A stretch of DNA of 43,046 nt, from assembly GCF_025143365.1 (NCBI RefSeq), contig NZ_JALXPE010000036.1:1-43046 (forward strand), given 5' to 3'. This stretch comes from Microbacterium sp. p3-SID336 (GTDB taxonomy: Bacteria > Actinomycetota > Actinomycetes > Actinomycetales > Microbacteriaceae). The translations under genes and the position numbers were made by a program. The first letter of the stretch is position 1; every line of letters begins with the position of its first letter. Shown here piece after piece: positions 1 through 7,989 of the stretch. The notes under the pieces were generated by a model. It did not search any database. It was given only the letters and a program-made list of their open reading frames with translations, and was not told the origin of the DNA.

Positions 1-1306
1 GGGGGGTGCTCGGCGGGGTCGTGGCCGGCTCGGCGGCGTCCGCGTGTCCTCCGGCTGCGGCGGCGACGGCGTTGCCGGCCTTGGGGCCTGCGGTCGCTGC
101 GGCGCCGGCGACCTTGGCACCGACGACGACGGCCGCACCGACCGGCCCTGCGGCGGCGGCGCCGCCGGCTGCGGCTCCACCTCCCGCCGTGGCACCGGCC
201 CCGGCGCCTGAGCTTGCGGCGGCACCGCCGCCCGCGGCGGGCGCCGCGCCTCCGGCCGCCGCTCCGGCTCCGCCTCCGGTCGACGGCTGCCCGGTGGGCG
301 CAGGGGGCCGGCCGCCGCCGGAGGGGCCGTCGCCGCCGTCGAGGATCTTCTTCGGGGACGCCCCGTTACCACCTCCGGTCGGCACGGGCACGGGCCTGTT
401 CATGGCCGATTTCGCCTCCTGCTCGGCCGACATCGCGTGGTACATGTCGAACCCGACGAAGGAGATGAACTTGTACGTCATGTACGGCGCGAACGCGGCC
501 ACCAGCATGAGGACGACGCCGGCGATCGGGTCGCTGATGGAGGCGAGGTCGAGGTCGATCGGCTGGGAGACCTGGGCGATGGCGACGAGGAACACGACGA
601 CCAGGACGAGCTTGGACAGGATCAGGGCGAGCACAAAGGTCGCCCACTTGCCGAACCAGCCACGGGTCGCATCCCACGATGCTCCGGCGAGGGCGACCGG
701 GGCGAACACGATCGCGACCAGCAGGAGGGCTTTGCGCACGAGCAGGGAGAACCACACGATGGCGGCGGCGGAGATCGCCAGGCCCGCCAAGAAGATGGTG
801 ATGATCGCCCCGACACCGGGCGCGGCGATGTTGATGCCGGCGAGCGCGCCACCCAGAAGGGCGATCTTGTCGCCCATGTCCTGCATGGAGTTGCCGGTTG
901 CCTGGACGATGCCGATGCACAGCTGATCGGTGATCTCCAGCAGCGTCCCGGTCAGGGTGAGGGCGACGAAGGAGCCGAGCACGGATTTCGCCAGCCCGAG
1001 GGCAGCGCGCGGGAGGGCGCCGGGGTCGCGGCGGATCAGGCCGGTGATGAGCTGGAGGCAGAAGAAGACGAGCATCACGAAGATCGCGACGCCGAACAGG
1101 AGGTTGTAGACGCCGACGTACTCGGCGCCGGTGACGTCGACGAGGGTGGTGGTGTCGAACACGCCCCACACGGCTTGGAATAGCCACCCGGCGGCGGCGC
1201 CCATCGCCTGGGCGAGCCAGTCGAATGGGGCCGCGACCAGGGAGGCGACGCCCTCGCCGACGGCATCGCAGACGCTGGAGATGACGGGGATGTCGCACAC
1301 GCTCAT
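1..1306 (-). CDS. TrbL/VirB6-like conjugal transfer membrane protein (partial, C-terminus off the left edge)
   Basis: Open from an ATG at 1306 to the window edge (435 codons, no stop). The start is preceded by GGGAG at good distance. The first ~310 residues hold about six hydrophobic helices (for example around VGVYNLLFGVAIFVMLVFF, GVGAIITIFLAGLAISAAA and PIAGVVLMLVAAFAPYMTYK). They are followed by a long low-complexity Gly/Ala/Pro tail. This layout matches the polytopic VirB6/TrbL inner-membrane channel component of type IV secretion systems, which in actinobacterial conjugative elements commonly has such a tail. It sits last in the visible transfer operon, 34 bases after a small DUF6112-type gene. 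The family call rests on topology and neighbours rather than a catalytic motif. The Arg-rich reading frames on both strands here are shadows of this gene. Confidence 0.75.
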   Translation of the reverse strand, partial: MSVCDIPVISSVCDAVGEGVASLVAAPFDWLAQAMGAAAGWLFQAVWGVFDTTTLVDVTGAEYVGVYNLLFGVAIFVMLVFFCLQLITGLIRRDPGALPRAALGLAKSVLGSFVALTLTGTLLEITDQLCIGIVQATGNSMQDMGDKIALLGGALAGINIAAPGVGAIITIFLAGLAISAAAIVWFSLLVRKALLLVAIVFAPVALAGASWDATRGWFGKWATFVLALILSKLVLVVVFLVAIAQVSQPIDLDLASISDPIAGVVLMLVAAFAPYMTYKFISFVGFDMYHAMSAEQEAKSAMNRPVPVPTGGGNGASPKKILDGGDGPSGGGRPPAPTGQPSTGGGAGAAAGGAAPAAGGGAAASSGAGAGATAGGGAAAGGAAAAGPVGAAVVVGAKVAGAAATAGPKAGNAVAAAAGGHADAAEPATTPPSTP

Positions 1307-1340
1307 GAGCGCCGCTCCCGGTGCGCGCTCGCGCGGCTCC

Positions 1341-1610
1341 TCATACGCTCTGGCCCACGTTCCAGAAGAAGTTGATGAGGGTGACGCTCGCGCCGCAGAT
1401 GATCGCGGCACCGCAGCTGACCAGGACGCCGACCTTGCCGCGCGAGGCCAGGTGGGGGTTGCTGCTGTTCGCGCCGAAGCCCCAGATGATCGCGGAGACG
1501 ATCAGGGCCAGGACGCTCAGGATGAGACCTACCGTCATGATCGCGCCGACGATGGTGCGCAGCTGCTCGATACCGGGCAGGCCGGTGCCGTTGGGGTCGA
1601 TGTCGATCAC
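1341..1610 (-). CDS. DUF6112-type small integral membrane protein (possible pilin/VirB2-like)
   Basis: 89 residues from a GTG start; AAGGAG lies 7 bases upstream. There are two membrane segments (about residues 21-45 and 60-85) separated by a short basic loop (ANSSNPHLASRGKVG). Size and topology fit DUF6112, a family found beside TrbL/VirB6 genes in actinobacterial conjugative elements; a VirB2/VirB3-like role is inferred, not shown. It resembles the next gene upstream (1682-1948): both have the loop of form N-x-x-x-A-(S/T)-R-(G/A)-(K/R) and end in a (I/W)-N-hydrophobic motif, so the two are probably paralogues. The 71-base gap upstream contains a TTCGCGAG/CTCGCGAG repeat pair (1628-1652) and a CAGGTGC motif (1654-1660). 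Confidence 0.75.
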   Translation of the reverse strand: MIDIDPNGTGLPGIEQLRTIVGAIMTVGLILSVLALIVSAIIWGFGANSSNPHLASRGKVGVLVSCGAAIICGASVTLINFFWNVGQSV

Positions 1611-1681
1611 GGTGGGACTCCTTGACGTTCGCGAGGGATGTGTTCTCGCGAGTCAGGTGCGCGGCACATCCCGCCGGGGCT

Positions 1682-1948
1682 TCAGAGCCCGGAGCCGAGG
1701 GTGATGAGCCAGTTCAGCCAGGCGACGCCGGCTCCGGCGAGCACGGCGGTGCCGATCGCGACGAGCAGCCCGGTTCGGGCGCGTGTGGCGGTTTGGTAGT
1801 TACCGTGCGAGGCGGCGAGCGCCCAGGTGATCGCGCAGACGACGAGCATCAGCACGGCGATGACGAGCACGAACATCAGCAGGGCGCCGATGACTTGGGG
1901 CAGGTCCGCCGCGCTGGCGGTGGCGCCGAAGTCGGGGAACACGTCCAT
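1682..1948 (-). CDS. Second DUF6112-type small membrane protein
   Basis: 88 residues. Its ATG (1948) overlaps the stop of the M23 peptidase gene as TGATG, so translational coupling is expected. N-terminus MDVFPDFGATASAADLPQ is followed by a membrane helix (VIGALLMFVLVIAVLMLVVC), a loop with NYQTATRARTG, and a second helix ending in AWLNWLITLGSGL. Topology and loop match the gene at 1341-1610, so this looks like a tandem paralogue of a DUF6112/VirB2-like transfer protein. Function is not known. A longer open frame continues upstream through the M23 gene, but its composition there is Arg-rich and shadow-like. Confidence 0.72.
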   Translation of the reverse strand: MDVFPDFGATASAADLPQVIGALLMFVLVIAVLMLVVCAITWALAASHGNYQTATRARTGLLVAIGTAVLAGAGVAWLNWLITLGSGL

Positions 1949-3120
1949 CAGGCAGCCTCCGGGCTCGGCCTGCATGCGGAGGTGCTGGCGGCGTCCAGGT
2001 CGAGCGCGCCGCGCTCGGCCAGCCACGGCTCCGAGTCGACGGCGGTGCCGCCCCCGCCGCCTTCGCGGATCTCGAAGTGCAGGTGCGGGCCGGTGGACTG
2101 TCCGGAGGAGCCGACGTCGCCGATGTGCTGCCCGGCGCTGACCGTCTGCCCGTTGGCGACATAGATGCCGTTCTCCCACATGTGCGCATAGGCTGAGGCG
2201 ACCCGCTGCCCGCCCACGGTGTGCTCGATGACGATGAGCCCGCCGTAACCACCGGAGTAGCCGGCGTGGGTGACAATGCCGTCGGCGATCGCGAATATCG
2301 GGGTGCCGTCGGCGGCGGCGAAGTCGGTGCCGGTGTGCATCGACCGCTCGCCGGTGATCGGGTGAACACGCATCCCGAATGGGTCGGTGCGCACCCATGT
2401 CCCGGTCGGAAGCGGGAACACGACCCTCGTGGTCTCGGGCACGATCGGCGTGGCCGAACCGCCTCCGCCTCCGCGCGGCAGCGCGGTCAGCACACGCAGG
2501 ATCGTCTCGGCGACGGGTCGGTAGTTCTGATAGCGATCCGGGTAGGCGCTGACCTCGACTGCCTGCGCCGCCTCGCCGGGGTCCATCTGCTGCCAGCCGG
2601 GGATGTCGAGCAGACCCCTCGGGCTCGGGTAGTTGGGGCCGTCCGGCCCGCCGTAGAACGCGCGCGCCTGGTAGTCGGGGTCCATCAGCTCGGCGACGGT
2701 TCCCCACCCGGAGGCGGGCCGCATCTGGAACAGGCCGAGGCTGTCGTGGTCGGCCCCGTTGCCGTCGTTCGGGTAGTCGCCGGACTCGGGGTAGGCGCCG
2801 GTGTTGGCGAGCATCCGCAGCCGGGACTCGGTGAGCGCCGCCATCAGGGCGATGACGACGCCGGGCGCGCCCACGCCGCTGGTGCGCCCGCCGACCGTGA
2901 TGATCGTGGCCGCATGGGTCAGTTGCGTGCGCGTCAGCGTGATCGAGGTGCCGTCGGCTGCGGTGGCAGTCAGCTCGTCGGGGATGGCCCCGACCGTCAG
3001 GGAGCCGGGCAGGCACGCTGCAGCCTGGGCGGCGGGGGTCATCAGCAGTCCGACCGCCAGCAGCGCCGGGGAGGGGCCGACGAAGATCAGCAGCGCGAGG
3101 GTGATGGCAAGCTTCTTCAT
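1948..3120 (-). CDS. Secreted bifunctional cell-wall hydrolase: lysozyme-like domain plus M23 peptidase
   Basis: 390 residues with a signal peptide (MKKLAITLALLIFVGPSPALL, cleavage probably after AAQA). Residues ~85-190 resemble lysozyme/transglycosylase-like domains of transfer proteins (ALMAALTESRLR, DHDSLGLFQMRP). After a Gly linker, residues ~225-365 are an M23 (LytM) metallopeptidase with Zn-binding residues in MHTGTDFAA (HxxxD) and TGPHLHFEIR (HxH). Such enzymes open peptidoglycan locally for type IV secretion channels in Gram-positive conjugation. It starts 4 bases after the stop of the membrane-anchored gene at 3125-3817 and overlaps the following DUF6112-type gene. Confidence is high for M23, moderate for the N-terminal domain. 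Confidence 0.88.
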   Translation of the reverse strand: MKKLAITLALLIFVGPSPALLAVGLLMTPAAQAAACLPGSLTVGAIPDELTATAADGTSITLTRTQLTHAATIITVGGRTSGVGAPGVVIALMAALTESRLRMLANTGAYPESGDYPNDGNGADHDSLGLFQMRPASGWGTVAELMDPDYQARAFYGGPDGPNYPSPRGLLDIPGWQQMDPGEAAQAVEVSAYPDRYQNYRPVAETILRVLTALPRGGGGGSATPIVPETTRVVFPLPTGTWVRTDPFGMRVHPITGERSMHTGTDFAAADGTPIFAIADGIVTHAGYSGGYGGLIVIEHTVGGQRVASAYAHMWENGIYVANGQTVSAGQHIGDVGSSGQSTGPHLHFEIREGGGGGTAVDSEPWLAERGALDLDAASTSACRPSPEAA

Positions 3121-3124
3121 GCCG

Positions 3125-3817
3125 TCACCGCAGCGGGTTGTCGAGCTGGGACAGGCGCAGCAGTCGGCACGGCCCGGTGGAGAACTCCGGCGCGGGCGGC
3201 GAACACACGATGAACGCGGTGAACGCGACCGGATGCTCGGAGGTGATCTGCTGCCCGTTCCAGATGCCGGTGCGGTGCCGGGTCGCGTCGATCGTGAACG
3301 CCGTGGTGCCCGGCAGCAGTTGGCCGGGGCGGGCCTGCGCGAGCGCGTCAGCCCAGCCGTCCGGGACGCCGATGCTGTCGATGGTGAGGCTCTGCCTCGT
3401 GGCGTAGCCGCGCAGCTGCGCCCACGCCGAAGTCGTCGGCAAGTAGCCGGCGATGTCGGAGGCGAGGCCGTTCTGCTCCCCGGTGGTCGTCTCGGCGGCC
3501 TCCAGCAGCACGTCGGCGATGTCCAGCGGTCCGTAGCTGGCGCCGGCGTCCCAGGTGAACAGGGTCGCCGCGACCGAGCGGGCGAACCGCTCGGGGTCGT
3601 GCGTGAGCCGCAGCGCGGCGGGCTCGTCCGCGGCGGGGAATGTCTCGACCGGGGCAGCCGTGGATGAGGTGCTCGGCGGCGGGTCGACTGGGGCGTCGCG
3701 GCGGGGACCGGCCAGCAGCCCGTACACGCCGACGCCGGCCAGGATCAGCAGCAGGCCGGCGGCGACCAGCGCAAGGATGACGCGTAGCCGGCGTCCGGGT
3801 CGAGGGGTCAGCTCCAT
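3125..3817 (-). CDS. Membrane-anchored conjugal transfer protein of unknown function
   Basis: 230 residues. A short basic N-terminus (MELTPRPGRRLR) precedes one transmembrane helix (residues ~13-35), a Pro/Ser/Thr-rich linker, and an ~170-residue extracytoplasmic domain (for example FARSVAATLFTWDAGASYG and ending in RLLRLSQLDNPLR). A bitopic protein with a soluble outer domain next to an M23/lysozyme gene suggests a VirB8/TcpC-like assembly role, but no diagnostic motif is visible, so this is inference. No strong ribosome-binding site precedes the ATG; instead GCACCTG lies exactly 6 bases upstream, the same spacing as before the relaxase start (see findings). Confidence 0.7.
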   Translation of the reverse strand: MELTPRPGRRLRVILALVAAGLLLILAGVGVYGLLAGPRRDAPVDPPPSTSSTAAPVETFPAADEPAALRLTHDPERFARSVAATLFTWDAGASYGPLDIADVLLEAAETTTGEQNGLASDIAGYLPTTSAWAQLRGYATRQSLTIDSIGVPDGWADALAQARPGQLLPGTTAFTIDATRHRTGIWNGQQITSEHPVAFTAFIVCSPPAPEFSTGPCRLLRLSQLDNPLR

Positions 3818-3851
3818 GCTGTCCAGGTGCGCGGGGCGTCCCCGCGCACGG

Positions 3852-4931
3852 TCACAGCGCGATCAGGCGACGCGTGCGCGCCGAGCGCATCTGCTCGGCC
3901 AGCTCGTTCAGCGCGTCGAGGACGGCCTCGAACTCGGCCCACTGTTCGTCGTCGAGCGTGGCGGCGAGTTCAGCCGGATCGAAGTGCGACGTGAAGCCGG
4001 CCAAGTCATCGACCGTGGCGACGAACACCCGCACTGGATAACGCGCCGGCTCGTCCTGCCCCTGCCCTGGGACCGGGTGCGGCCGGCCCGGTCGGCGCTT
4101 GGTGGCGGCACGGACACGGGCCAGGGTGTCGGCAGCGACCCGCTCCAGCTCCGCTGCGCGCACGGTGGATTGCTGGCCGCGCAGCCGCGCCAGCGCACGG
4201 GCCGCCGCGTCACGCACGCCGCCGGGCTCGGTGTCGTCCTCGGCCAGGCGCTCCAGCTCGGCGAGGGACTGCTCGGCCTGCGCGCGCCGGTAGGCCGGGC
4301 TGACGGGTCCGCCCTGGCCGATCGCGTCCAAGCCGGCCTGGGCGCGCTCGCGCACGGACGCCGGCTGGGCGTCGTCGGCGGCCAGCTCCTCCAAGCGTCC
4401 GATCTGCTCCAGCTTCGTGTACCCCTTCTTGCCGGTGACCATCAGCGCCGCCCGCTCACGGACGTCCCCCGCCTCCCCGTGCGGTGCCGTCGATTCGACG
4501 GCACCGTCTGACCTGGGGTTTCTTCCTTCGGAGGTGAACCGGGTGGCCTCCTGGCGGCGTGCGGCGTCCGCGGCGAGCTCGGCGCGCAGCTCCCGGTACA
4601 GCGACGCTTTCTCCAGGTCGGTGTAGTCCAGGCGCAGCTGGTTCTCGTCCTGCTCGGCCAGCAGCAGAGAGAGCTTGTCGGAGATCCCGGTGCGCACCCA
4701 CACGTTCACGGTCTTCAGCCCGAGGTACTGCGCTGCCAGGTAGCGGCGCCCGCCGCAAATCAGTAACCCGTCGGGGGTGATCGTCAGCGGGTGCAGGAAC
4801 CCTTGCCGGCGGATCGACTCGGCCAGGCCGGGGATGTCGCCCTGCTCTTGCCGGTGCCGGTAGCCCATGCGGATCGCGTCGAGCGACCATTCCAGTTCGA
4901 TGTGTCCCGCGGTCGGGTCGCTCGCGCTCAT
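3852..4931 (-). CDS. ParB-like DNA-binding protein
   Basis: 359 residues. Residues ~10-90 form a ParB/Srx-type N-terminal domain: IPGLAESIRRQGFLHPLTI, then LLICGGRRYLAAQYLG (the conserved G-x-R-R box), then a loop with LLLAEQDENQLRLDYTDLEKA. The C-terminal two thirds are helical and charged, without a recognised domain. The ATG overlaps the stop of the preceding gene (ATGA at 4928-4931). In conjugative elements such proteins act in partition or in control of transfer genes; no parA is seen in the window, so a regulatory role is as likely as segregation. Confidence 0.8.
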   Translation of the reverse strand: MSASDPTAGHIELEWSLDAIRMGYRHRQEQGDIPGLAESIRRQGFLHPLTITPDGLLICGGRRYLAAQYLGLKTVNVWVRTGISDKLSLLLAEQDENQLRLDYTDLEKASLYRELRAELAADAARRQEATRFTSEGRNPRSDGAVESTAPHGEAGDVRERAALMVTGKKGYTKLEQIGRLEELAADDAQPASVRERAQAGLDAIGQGGPVSPAYRRAQAEQSLAELERLAEDDTEPGGVRDAAARALARLRGQQSTVRAAELERVAADTLARVRAATKRRPGRPHPVPGQGQDEPARYPVRVFVATVDDLAGFTSHFDPAELAATLDDEQWAEFEAVLDALNELAEQMRSARTRRLIAL

Positions 4932-5764
4932 GTCAGCTCGCCACCGCGCACGGTGATCGGGTTGGCGAGGATGATCGTCAGCGCCAGGTCGTCGTCGGCG
5001 GCGATCTCGGCGACCGGATACCCGCGGGTCAGACGCAGCAGCACCCCGCGGCCGGTGTTCGTGGCCACCAGAGTCGGGTCAGGGCTACCAAGCACGACGC
5101 GTAGCAGCGTCGTCCACGACACCCGCGGCATATCCAGCAGCGCGCGGGCGTGCTTGTCCCGACGCAACGACTCGTAGGCAGCCCGCCGCGATCCGGTCTC
5201 GATGAGCCGTCCGCTGATGTACTCGATCGCCGCGCGGGTGACGTCCTCGGGCCAGTCCAACGCGACGAACAAGGCGATGGTCTCCTCGAGGGCGCGGCGG
5301 GCCTGCTCGGAGCGGTCGTCGCTCTCGTCGTCCGTGTCCTCGGGCGCCTCGACGCGGAACGCCGGGTGGTACTCGGTGATCGAGGTCTCCCGGTCGGAGA
5401 ACCGCTCGGCCTCATGGAAGCCGGAGTATTCTGCGCGTCGCGCCTGATGGGTGGAGCACAGCATCCCGGCGGCCTGCTCGTCGGCCTTCAGGGTGATGTC
5501 CACGGCGCGGGTGACAACCGCCCAGGGGTCGTCGGCGCCGCGCACCGAGGACGTGCGCATCGCATCGAACGCGGCCGGGGCTGCGTCCTCGGGCTCCTGG
5601 CGGTGCTTGCGGGCCAGGCCCGCGTACTTGCGGATCGTGTACTGCATCAGCGCCGCCGCCTCCGGGTCGGTGCGCCAGGCGCCGGGGCCGGCGTCGTGCA
5701 GGCGGACGAGCAGGACGCGAAGTCCCTCGCTCGTGGCGAACGCGGGCTGAGTGGTTTGCAGCAT
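4928..5764 (-). CDS. Conserved hypothetical protein of the transfer operon
   Basis: 278 residues. The start at 5764 is chosen because AGGAGGTG lies just upstream; the open frame extends further but is Arg/Pro-rich there. The protein is mostly helical and soluble, with no signal or membrane segment. The stretch EPEDAAPAAFDAMRTSS...DDPWAVVTRAVDITLK vaguely resembles region 2 of ECF-type sigma factors, but the usual region 4 helix-turn-helix is not obvious, so I do not call it one. There is an acidic central segment (APEDTDDESDDRSEQ). It is coupled by ATGA overlap to the ParB-like gene, suggesting the two act together. Confidence 0.6.
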   Translation of the reverse strand: MLQTTQPAFATSEGLRVLLVRLHDAGPGAWRTDPEAAALMQYTIRKYAGLARKHRQEPEDAAPAAFDAMRTSSVRGADDPWAVVTRAVDITLKADEQAAGMLCSTHQARRAEYSGFHEAERFSDRETSITEYHPAFRVEAPEDTDDESDDRSEQARRALEETIALFVALDWPEDVTRAAIEYISGRLIETGSRRAAYESLRRDKHARALLDMPRVSWTTLLRVVLGSPDPTLVATNTGRGVLLRLTRGYPVAEIAADDDLALTIILANPITVRGGELT

Positions 5765-5856
5765 GATCGGGCACCTCCTGTACGTCAGGCAGGTACACGG
5801 ACGCTCCCCAGCGGCCGGCCGGACGCTGGGGAAGCGGTGCATGCTGGGGCTCCGGC

Positions 5857-6273
5857 CTACTTCAGCTCGAGGGGTTCGAGCGAGGTCTGTGCGGCCGGGG
5901 TGTTCACACCGAACGCGGTCACCGGGGCGAGCCGGTGCGAACGCCGCGCGATCCCGCGACGGGACACCGCGACTGCGTTCGACGGCAGCCGGCGGGTCCG
6001 GCGTGCCAACTCCGCCTGGAAGTCGATGCCCCGGCCCGAGGCGCGCCCGCTCAGGCTGACGAACAGATCGGTCGGCCGCACCCACGCGACCGTGCTGCGC
6101 CCCGTCGCCGCATCCGGAGCCGGTCCCGGAACGGCCTGACGGGATGGGTCGCCATGCACCGCGAACTCGGAGACGTCCGGCTCTGGCCGCTCGATGGGGG
6201 CGCGGGTCGGCTGCGAGCCGGCCTCACGCGATTTGTCGTGAGGCGGCTGCGCGTCTCGGATCGCGTCGCTCAT
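5857..6273 (-). CDS. Hypothetical protein
   Basis: 138 residues starting MSDAIRDAQPP. The ATG at 6273 overlaps the stop of the DUF2637 gene (ATGA) and has GGAAGGAA upstream, so this start is preferred over an earlier one 22 codons upstream. The N-terminal half is Pro/Arg-rich and probably disordered; the C-terminal half (WVRPTDLFVSLSGRASGRGIDFQAELARRTRRLP) looks like a short folded segment. No family recognised. It lies in the prim-pol/DUF2637/ParB part of the operon. The 92 bases between its stop and the next gene hold that gene's ribosome-binding site. Confidence 0.55.
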   Translation of the reverse strand: MSDAIRDAQPPHDKSREAGSQPTRAPIERPEPDVSEFAVHGDPSRQAVPGPAPDAATGRSTVAWVRPTDLFVSLSGRASGRGIDFQAELARRTRRLPSNAVAVSRRGIARRSHRLAPVTAFGVNTPAAQTSLEPLELK

Positions 6274-6923
6274 GGTTGCGTTCCTTCCGTGTCGGCGGTC
6301 GCGGTGATGGCTATCGGAGAGGTACGCGCTCCGAGCCATCGTCCGACAGTCGAGGGATGCACGCCGATGTGCCGGGCGATCCGCTTGTTCGACCAGCCCT
6401 CATCCCGCAGCACCACCGCGAGCTCCCGCCCGGACGTCGGCGGGTCCGTCTCCGCGACCGGCTCGACCTCGACGGCGAGCGCGGGCTCGGCGACGCTCTG
6501 CTCGGACGGGCCGGCCGGGCGCGCGCGGGTGAGGACGACGGTGAGATGGGTGATCGCCAGCAGCACCAGCGGCGGCACGGCGGCCACGGAGGCGGCGAGC
6601 ACCGCCGGCACGTCGGCATCGGCGGCGACAATCGCGTGGATCGCGTTCGCGGTGACCGACACGAGCGCCCCGGCCATCAGCAACAACCACGGATACCAGG
6701 CCGTTCGCTGCCCGGCCAGGGCGACGACCGCGACCGTGGCGACGACGATGATGCCGTCCACGATGAGCGGCCACGCCCACGCCTGCGCGTCGTCGATCCC
6801 GGAGCGGCGCGCCAGATCCGCCAGCGCCGTGAAGGACAGCCAGAACGCGCCGATCGCGATGAACACCGTGCCTGCGATGGCGGTGCCCACAACGAATCGC
6901 CGCACCTGGGGCTGACCGTTCAC
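6270..6923 (-). CDS. DUF2637-type membrane protein with C-terminal helix-turn-helix
   Basis: 217 residues from a GTG that overlaps the stop of the prim-pol gene (GTGA at 6920-6923). There are four membrane helices: VVGTAIAGTVFIAIGAFWLS, WPLIVDGIIVVATVAVVAL, WYPWLLLMAGALVSVTANA and VPPLVLLAITHLTVVL. This is the DUF2637 layout typical of actinobacterial plasmids and conjugative elements (SpdA/SpdB-like spread proteins are functional analogues). The C-terminus carries a helix-turn-helix (ELAVVLRDEGWSNKRIARHIGVHPSTVGRWLG) that could bind DNA at the membrane. Its role, probably in plasmid spread or replication control, is inferred. Confidence 0.8.
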   Translation of the reverse strand: MNGQPQVRRFVVGTAIAGTVFIAIGAFWLSFTALADLARRSGIDDAQAWAWPLIVDGIIVVATVAVVALAGQRTAWYPWLLLMAGALVSVTANAIHAIVAADADVPAVLAASVAAVPPLVLLAITHLTVVLTRARPAGPSEQSVAEPALAVEVEPVAETDPPTSGRELAVVLRDEGWSNKRIARHIGVHPSTVGRWLGARTSPIAITATADTEGTQP

Positions 6924-7816
6924 AAGGCCGCCCGGATCGAGGGCTGCACAGCGACCGGGGACATTCCGGCAGGCACGGGCCGGGCCGCGGCCTGCGGGTG
7001 TGCGATGCGATACGCGGAGCGGATCGTCGTAGTGATCTCGGGAACCGGCAAGCCGGCGCGTTCGGCGGCCGGCCCAAGGACGGCGTGGGCGTCGGCGGAG
7101 GGGACGCCGGCCTCGGCGGCGCGGCACGCGGCCCAGAACAGGGCACGGTTGCGTTCGCCCTCACCGCGCGCGGCAACCCAGCGTGCCAGCCGATCGGGGT
7201 CGAGGTCTCCGACGCGCTCCCGCGGCCCCGCCCACGGGACCGGCTCGGGGCGCGGGTCCAGCAGCTCCCGCAAGGCGCGCGCGTCGACCGGCGCGCCGTC
7301 GGAGGTCGCGGTGGCGACCACCGTATAGGAGCGCTTCCCAGCCCGCCCGATCACCGTTGAGGGCGGCACGACGATGTAGCCGCCGTCGCCACGGAAGTCG
7401 ATGTGCGCGGCCGGCGCCTGCCAGGAACGGTGCGGATCGTCCGGGCTTGCCGGGTAGTAGGCGTGCAGCCCGCCGGACGGGGTGCGCACGAGCGCGGCCC
7501 ATCCGTCGACCAGGCCCTCGCGCTGCGCTCGCCCGAACGCGACGTATCCGGTTCCGGCCGGGTGGACGTCGACGTCGACCACCTCGAAGCCCGAGACCGC
7601 GCCGGTCGGCACGCCGATGTTCGCGGTCGGCCAGCGCCGCCACCACGCGGCCACCTGTCGCAACTCGGCGCTCGCGTCATGGAACCCGTGCTCGGTGCGC
7701 GGCTCCTTCCCCAGACGCCGGCACGGGAAGACGGGGACGCCGGCCTGGGCGAACGACCTCGCCGCATCCGACAGCGGCATCGCCGCGGCGGCGCGTAGCA
7801 CGACGCCGATGTCCAT
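6920..7816 (-). CDS. Prim-pol (bifunctional DNA primase/polymerase N-terminal domain) protein
   Basis: 298 residues. The ATG at 7816 has an ideal GGAGGAGG six bases upstream; an upstream ATG at 7894 would overlap the presumed promoter. Residues ~10-190 match the archaeo-eukaryotic primase-like prim-pol domain of actinobacterial plasmids: GVPVFPCRRLGKEPRTEHGFHDA, IGVPTGAVSGFEVVDVDV (acidic DVD), TPSGGLHAYY (serine/His motif) and HIDFRGDGGYIVVPPS. A C-terminal helical region follows (GEGERNRALFWAACRAAEAG). It is the first gene of the leftward operon and may prime replication of the element or of transferred single-stranded DNA. Confidence 0.85.
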   Translation of the reverse strand: MDIGVVLRAAAAMPLSDAARSFAQAGVPVFPCRRLGKEPRTEHGFHDASAELRQVAAWWRRWPTANIGVPTGAVSGFEVVDVDVHPAGTGYVAFGRAQREGLVDGWAALVRTPSGGLHAYYPASPDDPHRSWQAPAAHIDFRGDGGYIVVPPSTVIGRAGKRSYTVVATATSDGAPVDARALRELLDPRPEPVPWAGPRERVGDLDPDRLARWVAARGEGERNRALFWAACRAAEAGVPSADAHAVLGPAAERAGLPVPEITTTIRSAYRIAHPQAAARPVPAGMSPVAVQPSIRAAL

Positions 7817-7989
7817 AGCCGGCCTCCTCCCTACGCCCCCGATACCAGGGCTCGCTTCATGGCTTGCGACCATGAGGTGCGCGAGGTTCACCACGCAGCA
7901 GGCAGACGGACGATCAGCGAGTACGCCCGTCAGGTGCAGCGGTGAACCTGACGTATCAACCCGGCCTACCGGGAGGGCGCAGAGATCGT
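7817..7989. promoter_or_regulatory. Intergenic control region of the transfer operon, with a perfect 8+8 palindrome
   Basis: A 173-base gap between the AraC gene (end 7990) and the prim-pol start (7816). It contains CGTCAGGT (7928-7935) and ACCTGACG (7946-7953), a perfect inverted repeat with a 10-base spacer. AGGTTCACC (7884-7892) is repeated inverted as GGTGAACCT (7941-7949), partly inside the first palindrome. CCCGG-CCTA-CCGGG (7960-7973) could be a weak terminator for the AraC transcript. No clean -35/-10 pair could be picked. This is the expected location of the promoter and operator for the leftward conjugation operon. Confidence 0.5.

Noticed and set aside
6..926. Ala/Pro-rich plus-strand frame at the left edge
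   Set aside because: It is the complement of the Gly/Ala tail and helices of the TrbL-like protein on the minus strand.
1628..1652. TTCGCGAG/CTCGCGAG pair as an operator
   Set aside because: TCGCGA is self-complementary and frequent in GC-rich DNA; with only two copies I would not call it a site.
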